From Symbiodinium natans (lineage: Eukaryota > Sar > Dinophyceae > Suessiales > Symbiodiniaceae): a stretch of 64,000 nucleotides of DNA. The translations under genes were made by a program, and so were the position numbers. Shown here in pieces: positions 10,701 through 24,471 of the stretch. The first letter of the stretch is position 1, and each line of letters begins with the position of its first letter. The DNA is taken from positions 363,906 through 427,905 of the forward strand of contig CAJNDS010001668.1 in the NCBI GenBank assembly GCA_905221605.1, read 5' to 3'. The notes under the pieces are model-generated. The model saw only the letters and a program-made list of their open reading frames with translations. It did no database searches and was not told where the DNA came from.

Positions 10701-11517
10701 CGACCAAGATTCTGTCTTCTGGTGCGGTTCAGCTAAGGACCAGTGCTACGTGGGCGTTGCTGGCTCCGGAGGCGGTGGCGGTTCCTTCGGAGGCTCTGGC
10801 AGCATTGGTGGCGGTGGCGGTTCCTTCGGAGGCTCTGGCAGCAATGGTGGTGGCAGCGGCGGTTCCTTCGGAGGTTCTGGCAGCAACGGCGGCGGTTCCT
10901 TCGGAGGTTCCGGCAGCAACGGCGGCGGTTCCTTCGGAGGTTCCGGCAGCATTGGTGGCGGTGGCGCCTTCACCTATCCCGCGGATGGCGGCTCTTTCGG
11001 TCATGGTGCCTCTTTCGGCGATGGCTCCTACGTAGTCGACGGCTCCCTCCATGGTGGCAGTGGCTCCTACGTCTCCGGTGGTTCCTTCGGTCACGGCTCC
11101 TCCTATGGCCATGGGGGTGGCTCCTTTAGCCATGACTCCTACTCCTTTGGCCATGGTGGCTCTTTCAGCCACGGAGGCGGCTCTTTCAGCCATGGAGGAG
11201 GCTCTTTCAGCCATGGAGGCGGCTCTTTCAGCCACGGAGGAGGCTCCTTCAGCCACGGAGGAGGCTCTTTCAGCCACGGAGGGGGCTCCTTCAGCTATGA
11301 AGGTTCCTTCGGCCACGGAGGCTCGTTCGGCCATGGAGGTTCTTTCGGAGGCAGCGGAGCCGGTTCAGGAGGTTCTTTCGGAGGCAGCGGATCCCACTCC
11401 GGAGGTTCTTTCGGAGGCAGCGGATCCAACTCCGGAGGTTCTTTCGGAGGCAGCGGATCCAACTCCGGTGGCTCGATGGGCGGTGGCGCCGCTGCTTGCC
11501 TCAAGGAGGTCGTCTAA
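7745..11517 (+). CDS. Gene B1: split gene, small Cys-rich domain plus Gly/Ser/His-rich tail
   Basis: Proposed exons: 7,745-7,783, 8,910-8,967, 9,472-9,496, 10,108-10,167 and 10,738-11,517 (stop TAA). All acceptors are AG|G. Donors are GA, GC, GC and GT in order, and the phases agree at each join. Joined pieces read SLLGQRPPML-G, PADWKSKSPGGYHCDSGC, QTSQAAYE, GGACRPADQGPFPVEDCQ and DQCYVGVAG. After these comes a roughly 250-residue tail of GGSFGGSGSN-type decapeptides and GGSFSHG heptapeptides, ending ACLKEVV. A tandem paralogue (B2) repeats the Cys-rich part exon by exon, which is the strongest evidence that these islands are real exons. An in-frame ATG at 10,636 would give a 293-aa single ORF with a hydrophobic start; I prefer the spliced model because the 10,738 boundary is conserved in B2. 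The tail suggests an extracellular or structural protein (inference). The true 5' end is not identified. Confidence 0.6.
7804..7970 (+). repeat. Telomere-like TTTAGGG/TTCAGGG tract, first B1 intron
   Basis: Degenerate G-strand units (TTTAGGG, TTCAGGG) begin about 20 nt after the proposed donor. The rest of this intron (to 8,909) has G-strand units at 8,340-8,455. It then has C-strand units at 8,640-8,740 and 8,820-8,890, running up to the acceptor. An island at 8,735-8,815 can be read as Cys-containing peptide, but I could not place it in the gene. Confidence 0.75.
8984..9420. repeat. Poly-C runs and degenerate telomere-like repeats, second B1 intron
   Basis: Two poly-C runs (about 8,986-8,998 and 9,046-9,058) flank G-strand heptamers. 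G-strand units follow to 9,185, then C-strand CCCCAAA/CCCTAAA variants to 9,420. Several short ORFs on both strands here (60-65 codons) only read the heptamers and are not genes. Confidence 0.75.
9497..10107 (+). other. Telomere-repeat intron present in B1, absent in B2
   Basis: The sequence opens with GC at 9,497, enters TTTAGGG units by about 9,508, and ends in a CCCTAAA tract (about 9,927-10,105) running directly into CCAG. Flanking codons read QAAYE before it and ASGGAC after it. In paralogue B2 the matching codons SAYQ and ASGGAC are contiguous at 13,895-13,924, with no interruption. The simplest reading is gain in B1 or loss in B2 of a 611-bp intron. Confidence 0.6.
10489..10613. mobile_element. 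MITE-like element, family 1, reverse orientation
   Basis: The element starts TACTTAGAGGTTCAGGG and ends CATGAACCTCCAAGCA. Its interior is the reverse complement of the 456-579 copy (ACGCCCCCCTAAGTCCCC, GGTTATAAGTAGATT). It sits in the proposed last intron of B1, about 120 bp upstream of the Gly/Ser-rich exon. Confidence 0.7.
10770..11475 (+). repeat. Coding minisatellite in the B1 last exon
   Basis: Blocks of GGSFGGSGSN (about 10,780-10,960 and 11,340-11,475) flank GGSFSHG heptapeptides (about 11,150-11,300). Serines at matched positions switch between TCN and AGY codons: GGC-TCT-GGC-AGC early, GGC-AGC-GGA-TCC late. That requires two base changes per codon with the residue kept. This argues that the protein, not the DNA, has been maintained. 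Long ORFs in other frames and on the minus strand are shadows of this repeat. Confidence 0.75.
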
Positions 11518-11585
11518 GATTCTTGAGCCCAAAGCCAAAGCCTTGTAAACCCCCTAAGCCCTGTCTAAACCCTAGGCGTGTGAAT

Positions 11586-11704
11586 CTGGTTCTTAGCAGG
11601 GAATGAGGGAATTCGCGCCCCATATATATACATATATGTATATACATATATATATATATAATACCCTTGCAGGGTACTTCATTCCCTCAGCTACGTAGAA
11701 CCAG
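11586..11704. mobile_element. MITE-like inverted-repeat element with AT core
   Basis: The left arm CTGGTTCT...GGGAATGAGGGAA faces a right arm TTCATTCCCTCAG...AGAACCAG. Between them is an AT-rich core of TATATACATATATG type (about 11,622-11,660). It lies just after the stop of B1. No second copy was noticed in the window, so it could also be a hairpin or a transcript end signal. Confidence 0.5.
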
Positions 11705-11802
11705 CCAGTAGTCAGTCTTCCGTTGGGGGGGTTTAGGGACTTGGGCTTTGATGTTGAGGGTTTCGGGGTTTCTGTAGGCTTAGGGTTCAGGGTTTAGGGT
11801 TA

Positions 11803-11950
11803 AACCCTAAACCCTAAACCCTAAACCCTAAACCCTAAAGCCTAAACCCTAAACCCTAAACCCTAAACCCTAAACCCTAAACCCTAAACCCTAAACCCTA
11901 AACCCTAAACCCTAAACCCTAAACCCTAAACCCTAAACCCTAAACCCTAA
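11803..11950 (-). repeat. Telomere-like CCCTAAA tract before B2
   Basis: About 20 nearly perfect heptamers end at the first recognised B2 exon (11,956). A TTTAGGG tract (about 12,010-12,150) and a second CCCTAAA tract (about 12,255-12,430) fill the first proposed B2 intron. The order is donor, G-strand, C-strand, acceptor. Confidence 0.85.
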
Positions 11951-11955
11951 GAAAG

Positions 11956-14699
11956 GCTGGCGTGGCTCCTTGCGCGGGAAGCGACCACCGATGCAGGGAG
12001 CTCAACTTTGGGGGGTTTTAGGGTTTAGGGTTTAGGGTTTAGGGTTTAGGGGTAGGGTTTAGGGTTTAGGGTTTAGGGTTTAGGGGTAGGGTTTAGGGTT
12101 TAGGGGCTTAGGGGTTTAGGGTTTAGGGGTTTAGGGTTTAGGGCTCAGGGCCTTGGGGAGAGTCGCAAAAGGGGCCATCGGAATCCTGTGATGTCCTTGG
12201 GGCTTGCTTTCGCGGCTTTCGGCTCATTTGGGCCTCGGAGCTCTTTGTGAGAAGCCCTAAACCCTAAACCCTAAACCCTAAACCCTAAACCCTAAACCCT
12301 AAACCCTAAACCCTAAACCCTAAACCCTAAACCCTAAACCCTAAACCCTAAACCCTAAACCCTAAACCCTAAATCCTAAACCCTAAACCCTAAACCCTAA
12401 ACCCTAAACCCTAAACCCTAAACCCTAACCCGTAAAGTCCCCCATTTTTGGGTGCAGGGCTTAGGGGCCCTGCGACCCTCGAGGCCCTGCCGAGTGGCTG
12501 TCCGGGGCGACTGGGGGCTTCCACTGTGCCACGCCCTGCAGCTAGGGGTTTGGGGTTTCGGGTTTGGGGTTTGGGGTCTAGGGTCTTAGGGTTTAGGGTT
12601 TCGGGTTTCGGGTTTCGGGTTTGGGGTTTCGGGCTTAGGGTTTAGGGATGTTTAGGGTTTAGTGCTAGTGTTTGGGGTTTTGTAGGGGTTTGGGTTAGGG
12701 GCTAGAGGTCTGGGTTAGAGGGATTCGCGGGGGTTGAGGGTGGGACTTTGAGGTTCTGCCACTCCCGCCCGCACGAACCCCAAGCACCGAAGAAGCGCGG
12801 GTGAGTTATCATCGTTGTTCGGACTGCAGAGCTTGCGGGTGCCCCGAAGCCCTTTTAGGGCTTAGGGTGTAGGGATTAGGGTTTAGGGTTTAGGGTTAAG
12901 CCTTTGAGCCCCGTCATAATCGGGACCATAATCGGCGGTTTAGGGCCTAAACTTGGAACGAGATTCGGCACGATTATGGTTCAGGGCTTCGGGGATATGT
13001 AAATGGTAACCCAATAAGCTAGTGTTGTTGTGTCTTGTCGCCGTTGTCGCTTGAAAAGAAAGTTGTAAGCTTAATGTTATGGGTTCTTTGTGCGGGTGAG
13101 TATCTTTCCAACCCTTAACAAGCTGCTTGACTAGTGGATGCTTAGACTTGAGATGCTGAGCCCGAGATCCTAAACCCTAAGCCCTCCTAAACCCTAGACC
13201 CTAGACCCTAGACCCTAGACCCTAGACCCCTGCACCAGGCAAGCACAAGCTGGCACGCCAAACATCGGCTCCTTGGTCGTTCTTGCTGGGTTTAGGGCCT
13301 CAGGGTTCAGGGTTTAGGGTTTAGGGTTAAGGGTTGGTGTGATAGATTAGGGCTTTTGGGCATTAGGTTGAGGCTTTTTTCGGGGGTTGGATTCGCAACT
13401 GTTTCACAGCCATGAGGGAGGCAGTCGTAGGCCGTACAGGTTTGAGGTTCAGGGTTTCGGGTTTAGGTTGGGCCCCACAAAGCCCAGTAGGTGGCCAGAC
13501 TCAACCCTAAACCCTAACCCTACGTCCCTACAAACCCCAAACCTTAAGGCCCCTAAGCCCCAGCATGTGCTGTACGAAACTTCCTGGTGAGGCCAAACCC
13601 CAGACCTTAAATCCCAGCCCGGAAAAAACCCTAAACCCGGAGCCCCTTGAGAACTGACCCGCCTAGACCCTCAACGCCATGGACCCTCAACACGAATACC
13701 CTACACCCCAATTCGGCCCTCGAGACCCCGGCCAAAAACCCCAACCTCCAACCCCCCTAACAGTCATATATAAGGTTTGAAGCCTTACCCCCCCCTACAA
13801 AACCCCAAGCCCTAGGCCTAAACCCTGCCCCTAAGCCCTAAACCCCTAAACCCTAAACCCTACAATCCGTCAACCCCCACAGTTCACCGAGGAGTCGGCC
13901 TACCAGGCGTCTGGCGGGGCTTGCCGCCCTGCGAAGGAGGGAGCCTTCCCCTCCGCAGACTGCCAGGAGCCGTTTAGGGTTTGGGGTTTAGGGTTTAGGG
14001 TTTAGGCTCTCCCGAAGAAGTGACTGGGTTTGGGGTTTCGGGTTTCGGCTGTCGAGTTTGGGGCTTAGGCTTGTGGGTTTAGGGCCCCAGAAGAAAAATC
14101 ATATATACTTGAAAAGCCTCTTATGAGCTTTAATAACCCGTCATCACCGCTACGGTGCCTTATAAGGGTTCCACCTATAGTGCCCTTGCAAGCTGACCCG
14201 AGCATGTTATACATCGTCTTCGACGATGCGTACTGGGTGTTGGATTTCCATTTGGATGCACTCCGTTGGCCAGAAATTTGGGGCTAAACCCTAAACCCTA
14301 AACCCTAAACCCTAAACCCTAAACCCTAAACCCTAAACCCTAAACCCTAAACCCTAAACCCTAAACCCTAAACCCTAAAACCTAAACCCTAAACCCTAAA
14401 CCCTAAACCCTAAACCCTAAACCCTAAACCCTAAACCCTAAACCCTAAACCCTAAACCCTAAACCCTAACCCTACACCCTAAACCCTAAACCCTAAACCC
14501 TAAACCCTAAACCCTAAACCCTAAACCCTAAACCCTAAACCCTAAACCCTAAACCCTAAACCCTAAACCCTAAACCCTAAACCCTAAACTCTAAAGGTGT
14601 AGGGTTCCGGGTTTAGGGCTTCCCCAAAACCTAAGATAGCTCTCGAGACCCGACCCGCGACGCGCTCCGCAGGACCAGTGCTCGATCGGCAACGTCTGA
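11956..14699 (+). CDS. Gene B2: tandem paralogue of the B1 Cys-rich domain, possibly degraded
   Basis: Exons matching B1: 11,956-11,997 (SLRGKRPPMQ), 12,484 to about 12,540 (PAEWLSGATGGFHCATPC), 13,883-13,966 (SAYQ then GGACRPAKEGAFPSADCQ) and 14,673-14,699 (DQCSIGNV, stop TGA). Exons one and two start in the same phase as in B1, and the DCQ|DQC junction is the same phase-0 boundary. The last donor is GA here and GT in B1. B2 lacks the B1 intron between the Y-Q/E and ASGG codons and has no Gly/Ser tail. The join between exons two and three does not work in frame with any donor I could find, and a TAG (12,543) follows exon two closely. B2 may therefore be a pseudogene or need a further exon. 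B1 and B2 could instead be repeated domains of one long gene. Confidence 0.5.
13088..13168 (+). other. Diverged solo copy of the satellite-module terminus
   Basis: GCGGGTGAGTATCTTTCC, then GCTGCTTGACTAGTGGATGC and GAGATGCTGAG, match the terminal 80 bp of each satellite module (for example 30,300-30,371: GCGGGTGGGTATTCCC, GCTGCTCAACTAGTGAATGC, GAGATGCTGAA). As in the modules, CCCTAAA units follow at once. No other part of the module is recognisable here. Confidence 0.55.
14123..14287 (+). CDS. Small ORF or exon, 54 codons, unknown
   Basis: ATG at 14,123 to TAA at 14,285 reads MSFNNPSSPLRCLIRVPP and on to LYIVFDDAYWVLDFHL, DALRWPEIWG. The composition looks protein-like (hydrophobic and acidic mix, few repeats) and the flanks are pure telomere-like DNA. 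The stop codon is formed at the edge of the CCCTAAA tract. It lies within what would be the last B2 intron, so it may be an alternative exon, an unrelated exon or chance. No family recognised. Confidence 0.3.
   Translation: MSFNNPSSPLRCLIRVPPIVPLQADPSMLYIVFDDAYWVLDFHLDALRWPEIWG
14285..14600 (-). repeat. Long telomere-like CCCTAAA tract
   Basis: About 315 bp of almost uninterrupted CCCTAAA with single-base slips (AAAACCT, CCCTAACCC, CCCTACA). A second tract runs at 14,775-14,870. Confidence 0.9.
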
Positions 14700-14929
14700 G
14701 AACAGCGAAGCTGTAGACAAGTTGCAGATAGTCAGAAGCTTGGTCTCCTGAAATCAGTTCCGGACTTAGGGCGGAACCCTAAACCCTAAACCCTAAACCC
14801 TAAACCCTAAACCCTAAACCCTAAACCCTAAACCCTAAACCCTAAACCCTAAACCTTAAACCCTAAACCCTAAACCCCAAACCCCAAACCCCAAACTCTA
14901 ACCCCTAAACCCTAAACCCCAAACCTTAA

Positions 14930-15122
14930 AGATTAAAGGCTAAAGCCTAAAGCCTCAAGCCTCAAGCCTAAAGCCTAAAGCCTAAAGCCTAGAGCCTCAA
15001 GCCTCAAGCCTCAAGCCTCAAGCCTCAAGCCTCAAGCCTCAAGCCTCAAGCCTCAAGCCTCAAGCCTCAAGCCTCAAGCCTCAAGCCTCAAGCCTCAAGC
15101 CTCAAGCCTCAAGCCTAAAGCC
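14930..15122. repeat. AAGCCTC / AAGCCTA heptamer satellite
   Basis: A homogeneous 7-bp array of AAGCCTC, flanked by AAGCCTA units, is continuous with the CCCTAAA tract upstream. The unit length is that of the telomere repeat but the sequence is altered. This points to local amplification of a mutated heptamer. Confidence 0.85.
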
Positions 15123-15305
15123 TAAGCCCTAAACCCTAAACCCGAAAGCCAAAACCCTAAACCCTAAACCCTGGACTCGCTTGACGGGGGATCGAGTTTC
15201 TGACCAGCTGAAGCAAAGCTGACCCTCACAGCGGCCGGGACGCCTCAAAACTGGGATCCCGCCCGGCAGATCTTTCTGAAAAAACAGGAGAAGTCAGGGT
15301 GTGGG

Positions 15306-15545
15306 GTGGTTTATTTGGTTAGGGCCTCGCCAGAAGTTGAGAGTAACCTCAAGGACTCAAGGCCCAGGCCGCCCCCCTACAGTGGGGTGGAGGCACCTAA
15401 GCCCCTCGACCTCGATGGCGCAAGCCGACCCAGGTCATTCGCCCGCCTCCCACAGCTCGGGGGTCGGCAGCACCCAAGTGGGGCCCGGTACCGGATTTTC
15501 TGGGCCACCCACGCTTCCTGCCTTCAGCCCCCTTTTTTGAACTAG
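15306..15545 (+). CDS. Unassigned coding-like ORF, 79 codons
   Basis: This 240-bp ORF lies in a roughly 600-bp island (15,180-15,790) free of telomere repeats. It reads ASPEVESNLKDSRPRPPP, then SGVEAPKPLDLDGASRPR and HASCLQPPFLN. A second frame (15,301-15,540) and a 75-codon ORF from 15,600 are also open, so the correct frame is uncertain. The GTG/TTG-type starts suggest an exon rather than a whole gene. No family recognised. Confidence 0.25.
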   Translation: MVYLVRASPEVESNLKDSRPRPPPYSGVEAPKPLDLDGASRPRSFARLPQLGGRQHPSGARYRIFWATHASCLQPPFLN

Positions 15546-15830
15546 GTTGGCGACCACCGCGACGGAATAAAGAAGCTATATTGTAAGTAAGCAGTTGACT
15601 TGAGTTTAGGCCTAAACCCTAAACGGAGTAGGTTCGGGTGGTTTTGCCGCCTCGGACGGCGTGGGGTGGGAGAAAGGTATGAGATGGCCCTCCGCAATCG
15701 GGCCAGCTGCTCTTCGCACCTCACGAAGCTTTCGAGCTTGTTCCAAAACCTAACCTTCACAGCATCTACGCCCTACTACAGCAAGCCCGAAACCCCGAAA
15801 CCCTCAACCCCAAACCCTAAATACTGACCC

Positions 15831-16138
15831 CAATTAAGCCCGAAACCCTAAACCCCAATCCCTAAGCCCTAGGCCCTAAACAAGCCTTAAAGTTGGACCT
15901 CCATGGGGTCAAGAAAGACTGCGCCACATGCACGAACCTGGGTAGGGCCTCCAGGGTCTCTCTGGGGTTTAGGGTTTTAGGGTTTGCTGTTTAGGGTAGA
16001 GGGCTTGGGGGGCTTTAGGGGATGTAGGGGGATTGGGGGTTTACTCAGGGGGTTTAGTGGGGTGGGGTTCAAACTTTAAACCCAACCTTTACGGCCTCAA
16101 CCTCAAGACTCAATATCCCCAACTCGGGGATTCGGGGG
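15831..16138. other. Spacer with one exon-like island
   Basis: Mixed C-strand (15,840-15,885) and G-strand (15,965-16,060) repeats. Between them, 15,898-15,950 reads LDLHGVKKDCATCTNLG in one open frame and could be an exon. Nothing else seen. Confidence 0.3.
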
Positions 16139-16417
16139 TTGGTGAGGCTTAGAGTTTGCTGTGTTGTTGCTCTTGCCACTACATTTTGCCACTACATTGT
16201 TCTTATTATTGCTGTTACTACTTATATTTACAGTTATGATTACGGGGTTTGGGATCGTAGGGCTGCCCTACCCAGTGACGCGGCAGCCCCCTTCACCCGC
16301 AAAGCTCGCGGTGGGGGGGGACGCAGCCGCTGCCACGCGCTGCGACGCGCTGAATACCTCGGGGGGGACGGCCCAGGGAACGTCGCGGCTTCGGGGTTTG
16401 GGGTTTACAGGGCTTAG
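16139..16417 (+). CDS. Unassigned ORF, low confidence
   Basis: Two overlapping frames are open. One starts VCCVVALATTFCHYIVLI, a possible membrane segment. The other gives a Leu-rich stretch and then AKLAVGGDAAAATRCDALN, which looks more protein-like from about 16,270 to 16,390. That part could be an exon lying ahead of the PPR gene. No family recognised. The duplicated segment starts just downstream at 16,430, so this island has no second copy in the window. Confidence 0.2.
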   Translation: MVRLRVCCVVALATTFCHYIVLIIAVTTYIYSYDYGVWDRRAALPSDAAAPFTRKARGGGGRSRCHALRRAEYLGGDGPGNVAASGFGVYRA

Positions 16418-17739
16418 GGTTTAGGGTTTGAAGGTTGGTTTTTTTTGGGGGTTGTGGGGTTTGAGGTTTAGGATTTGGATTCGCTTGTCTTCTTTAGATA
16501 TTTGGACCGAATAATATGTGTAAACTGGCCCCAGTATGTCCTCTATAATAAGCCGTCTAAGATCTTTACTCTACACGTGTGGTGGCCAGACCTATCACGG
16601 GGGTTTGGGGGTTTAGGCCTTTCGGTGTTCAGGGGGCCTGACTATACCGAAACAAAACCTCCCAAGGTAGAGGGATTAGGGCTTAAGGTTAGGGCTTAGG
16701 GTTTAGGGTTTAAGGTTTGGGGTTTAGGGTTTGGGGTTTTGGGGTGTATCGGTTCAGGGGTTCGGGGCCTTAGGCCTTTAGACAAGAGAGGGCCGCTCAG
16801 CGTTCCCATGAAGTGGGGGCCGCCTCCATCAGCTCGAGGGGGACCTTGGGGGCAGGGCGTGGAGTTTAGGGTTTAGGGTTTAGGGTTTAGGGTTTAGGGT
16901 TTAGGGTTTAGGGTTTAGGGTTTAGGGTTTAGGGTTTAGGGTTTAGGGTTTAGGGTTTAGGGCTTAGGGCTTAGGGCTTAGGGCTTAGGGCATAGGGTTC
17001 GGTGTGTTAGACCCGAAGTTGCAGACCCAAGGTCTCCGCAAAGCGAGTCTCGCTCCTCACGCCCCCTGATGCTTGGGCTCAGGATTGTAGGAATTCAGGG
17101 GTTTAGGGTTTAGGGTTTAGGGTTGAGGGTTTAGGGTTTAGGGTTTCAGGAGAACCCCAAAACACTACGCCCAAAAGAACACACAGGCACACACACGTAC
17201 AGGCATGCATACCTACATACCAGCTCCGAAGCTCTATCTGAAGCCATCTTGGCTCTCCCACCTGGAGGGTTTAGGGCCTCGGGTTTGGGGGGTTTAGGTT
17301 TCGGGATTTACCCCAAACCCAAAACCCCAAACCCCAAACCCCAAACCCCAAACCCCAAACCCCAAACCCTAAACCCTAAACCCTAAACCCTAAACCATAA
17401 ACCGTAAACCCTAAACCCTAAATCCTAAACCCTAAACCCTAAACCCCAAACCCTAAACCCTAAACCTGAACCCTGAACCCTAAACCCTAAACCCTAAACC
17501 CTAAACCTTAAAGCCTAAACCCTAAGTGTAGGGGAAGCCACAAGCAAATCTGGAGCCCTCCGCGACAACGGCGAGCCGCACGGCAAAGGTGCCGTCAGGT
17601 CTCGCCCCAAACTTGCGAGCCGGGCTCGAACAACCTGCAAGTCCGAAGGGCTACGAAATTTTGAAGTTACCATTCTCATGAACCTTATTGTTCAATGAAT
17701 AGATAAATAATTAGTTAAGTAGCTAAATAAATAAATAAG

Positions 17740-17742
<3 letters not shown>

Positions 17743-17782
<40 letters not shown>
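17743..17782. repeat. TA dinucleotide microsatellite
   Basis: About 20 TA units followed by ACATACATACATATACATG. The second copy is at 44,684-44,723. Confidence 0.9.
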
Positions 17783-17787
<5 letters not shown>

Positions 17788-18029
17788 CATACATATACAT
17801 GAACATAATATGTCGTATATGTACATATATATCTACATATATATATATATAGATAGAGTGCGTGTGCATGGTGGGAGTTGGAGTGTTGTGGTTGAGGATC
17901 CACGGCCGATGCCTGCACCTTAATGCGAGCGAGGCTTGGGATGTTCACCCTTCTGCCAACAGTTTTTAGTAGGGTTTAATTAGGGTTTAGGGTTTAGGGT
18001 TTGGGGTTTAGGGTTTAGGGTTTAGGGGG

Positions 18030-18078
18030 TAGTAATTTCCCCATTAAGGACTGTTAGTATAACGGGAACATCCCGCCT
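18030..18078. mobile_element. MITE-like element, family 2, right half
   Basis: The sequence reads CCATTAAGGACTGTTAGTAT, then AACGGGAACATCCCG. It matches the right arm of the family 2 elements at 19,437, 59,018 and 63,109; the left arm is missing. Confidence 0.55.
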
Positions 18079-18718
18079 AGCCTGGCTAGACTTGGGCTTT
18101 GGGGTTTCGGGTTTAGGGGGTTTAGGGTGTAGGGAAGCAAGCCACGAGGCCCTTCTGGCATGTTTCACCCTGCTGCCGCGCTGGCTGAGAAGCAGAGGGT
18201 TTCAGCATCGTAGGGGGGGCTGAGGTTTCAGAAAGCGGGGTTCCCAGCCCGTTTGTGTGGCCCAGGGGCGGACGTCGCCACCCATGTTGTCTCCATACAG
18301 TCCCGTTAGGGTTTAGGGTTTCGGGTTTAGGGTTTAGGGTTTAGGGTGTAGGGATTAGGGTTTAGGGATTAGGGTTTAGGGTTTAGCGTTTCGGGAACCT
18401 CATCCTCGCCAAACTAACCCTGATTCAACCTTGGTCTCTTCGAAGGGCAGCTCAATATTGCAAGAAGCGTACAGCCCAGCCCGCAAATTTTCCATTCGTA
18501 GCCCACGCCTTACAATCCCCGAAACTCTAAACCCCAAACCCTAAACCCTAAAGCCCTAAACCCTAAACCCTAGGGACCATGTAACTACCCGAAGATCTGG
18601 ATGAACCCCTTGGTCAGCCTTGTGGCCGCACTGTGATCTCATGATGCTCTCTGCCATTCGCTGCCAGAAAGGGTAGGGTTTAGGGTTTAGGGTTTAGGGT
18701 TTACTCAAATGCCCTAAA

Positions 18719-18840
18719 CCCAAAAACCCAAAAACCCAAAAACCCAAAAACCCCAAAACCCAAAAACCCAAAAACCCAAAAACCCAAAAACCGCAAAACC
18801 CAAAAACCCCAAAACCCAAAAACCCAAAAACCCAAAAACC
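18719..18840. repeat. CCCAAAAA octamer array
   Basis: Homogeneous CCCAAAAA units with occasional CCCCAAAA run into a CCCTAAA tract (18,840-18,972). That tract ends 8 nt before the 18,981 exon. The second copy (about 45,648-45,770) is 14 bp shorter. Confidence 0.85.
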
Positions 18841-18980
18841 CTAAACCCTAACCCTAAACCCTAAACCCTAAACCCTAAACCCTAAACCCTAAACCCTAAA
18901 CCCTACACCCTAAACCCTAAACCCTAAACCCTAAACCCTAAACCCTAAACCCTAAACCCTAAACCCTAAACCGGCCGCAG

Positions 18981-23925
<4,945 letters not shown>

Positions 23926-24186
23926 AGTGCTTCGGCCCTCGGGGCTTGCTTGGGGCCCCTAAACCCTAAACCCTAAACCCTAAACCCTAAACCCTAAACC
24001 CTAAACCCTAAACCCTAAACCCTAAACCCTAAACCCTAAACAATAAGCCCTAAGCCCTAAGCCCTAAACCCTAAACCCCAAACCCTAAACCCTAAACCCC
24101 AACACCAACCCCCCCCCCCCCCATCTTTGGGAGTTTAGGTCTTTTGGGTGTTTAAGATGGGGTTTCTGGGTGGTAAGGGTTGGAGT

Positions 24187-24285
24187 ATGCCTCTGAACAT
24201 CCCAGCATACTCCAGCAGTTCTCTCGTGGGCATCTGGAGATGCTTTAAGCCAAAGCTGATGCGAGCCGAGGCCGACAGATTCTGA
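24187..24285 (+). CDS. Short ORF or exon, 32 codons
   Basis: ATG to TGA reads MPLNIPAYSSSSLVG, then RCFKPKLMRAEADRF. It lies downstream of the last recognised PPR-1 exon in a region without telomere repeats. Alternative frames after the internal CCAG|C acceptors are possible (VLSWASGDALSQS), and that one resembles a PPR start. Undecided; listed as exon-like only. Confidence 0.25.
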   Translation: MPLNIPAYSSSSLVGIWRCFKPKLMRAEADRF

Positions 24286-24384
24286 TTTGCCCTTGGGGCA
24301 GTGATTGGAGAGTCTGGTTAAGGGTTTAGGGTTTAGGGTTTAGGGGTTAAGGTTTAGGGTTTAGGGGGCAGATTTGCTTCTGAG

Positions 24385-24471
24385 GTTACAAACGAAGCTC
24401 TCTCTGTTGGTGACCTCGAGGCGGTGAGCGCCGCCGTAAATTGCAAATTGAATGCGGATTCTGCGTTTTAG
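24385..24471 (+). CDS. Candidate downstream PPR-1 exon
   Basis: This open stretch follows an AG|G acceptor and reads VTNEALSVGDLEAVSAAV, then NCKLNADSAF and TAG. The stop codon is contributed by the first TTTAGGG unit. GDLEA followed by a helical pattern is typical of PPR/TPR-type repeats. It may be the next exon of PPR-1, read through into an intron whose GT/GC donor I cannot fix, or the terminal exon. Confidence 0.4.
   Translation, partial: VTNEALSVGDLEAVSAAVNCKLNADSAF

Larger units (their letters stand above)
16430..18224. other. Spacer or introns ahead of PPR-1
   Basis: G-strand telomere-like tract at 16,863-16,990, C-strand tract at 17,310-17,525. Islands with open frames sit at about 17,535-17,600 (EATSKSGALRDNGEPHGK) and 18,138-18,195 (SKPRGPSGMFHPAAALAEK); they may be exons but cannot be joined. 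The 74-codon ORF at 16,475-16,699 and the minus-strand 77-codon ORF at 17,715-17,948, which runs into the TA repeat, are not supported. Confidence 0.4.

Noticed and set aside
17715-17948. Minus-strand 77-codon ORF (and copy at 44,656)
   Set aside because: About half is TA-microsatellite translation (YIYIYI); no other support.
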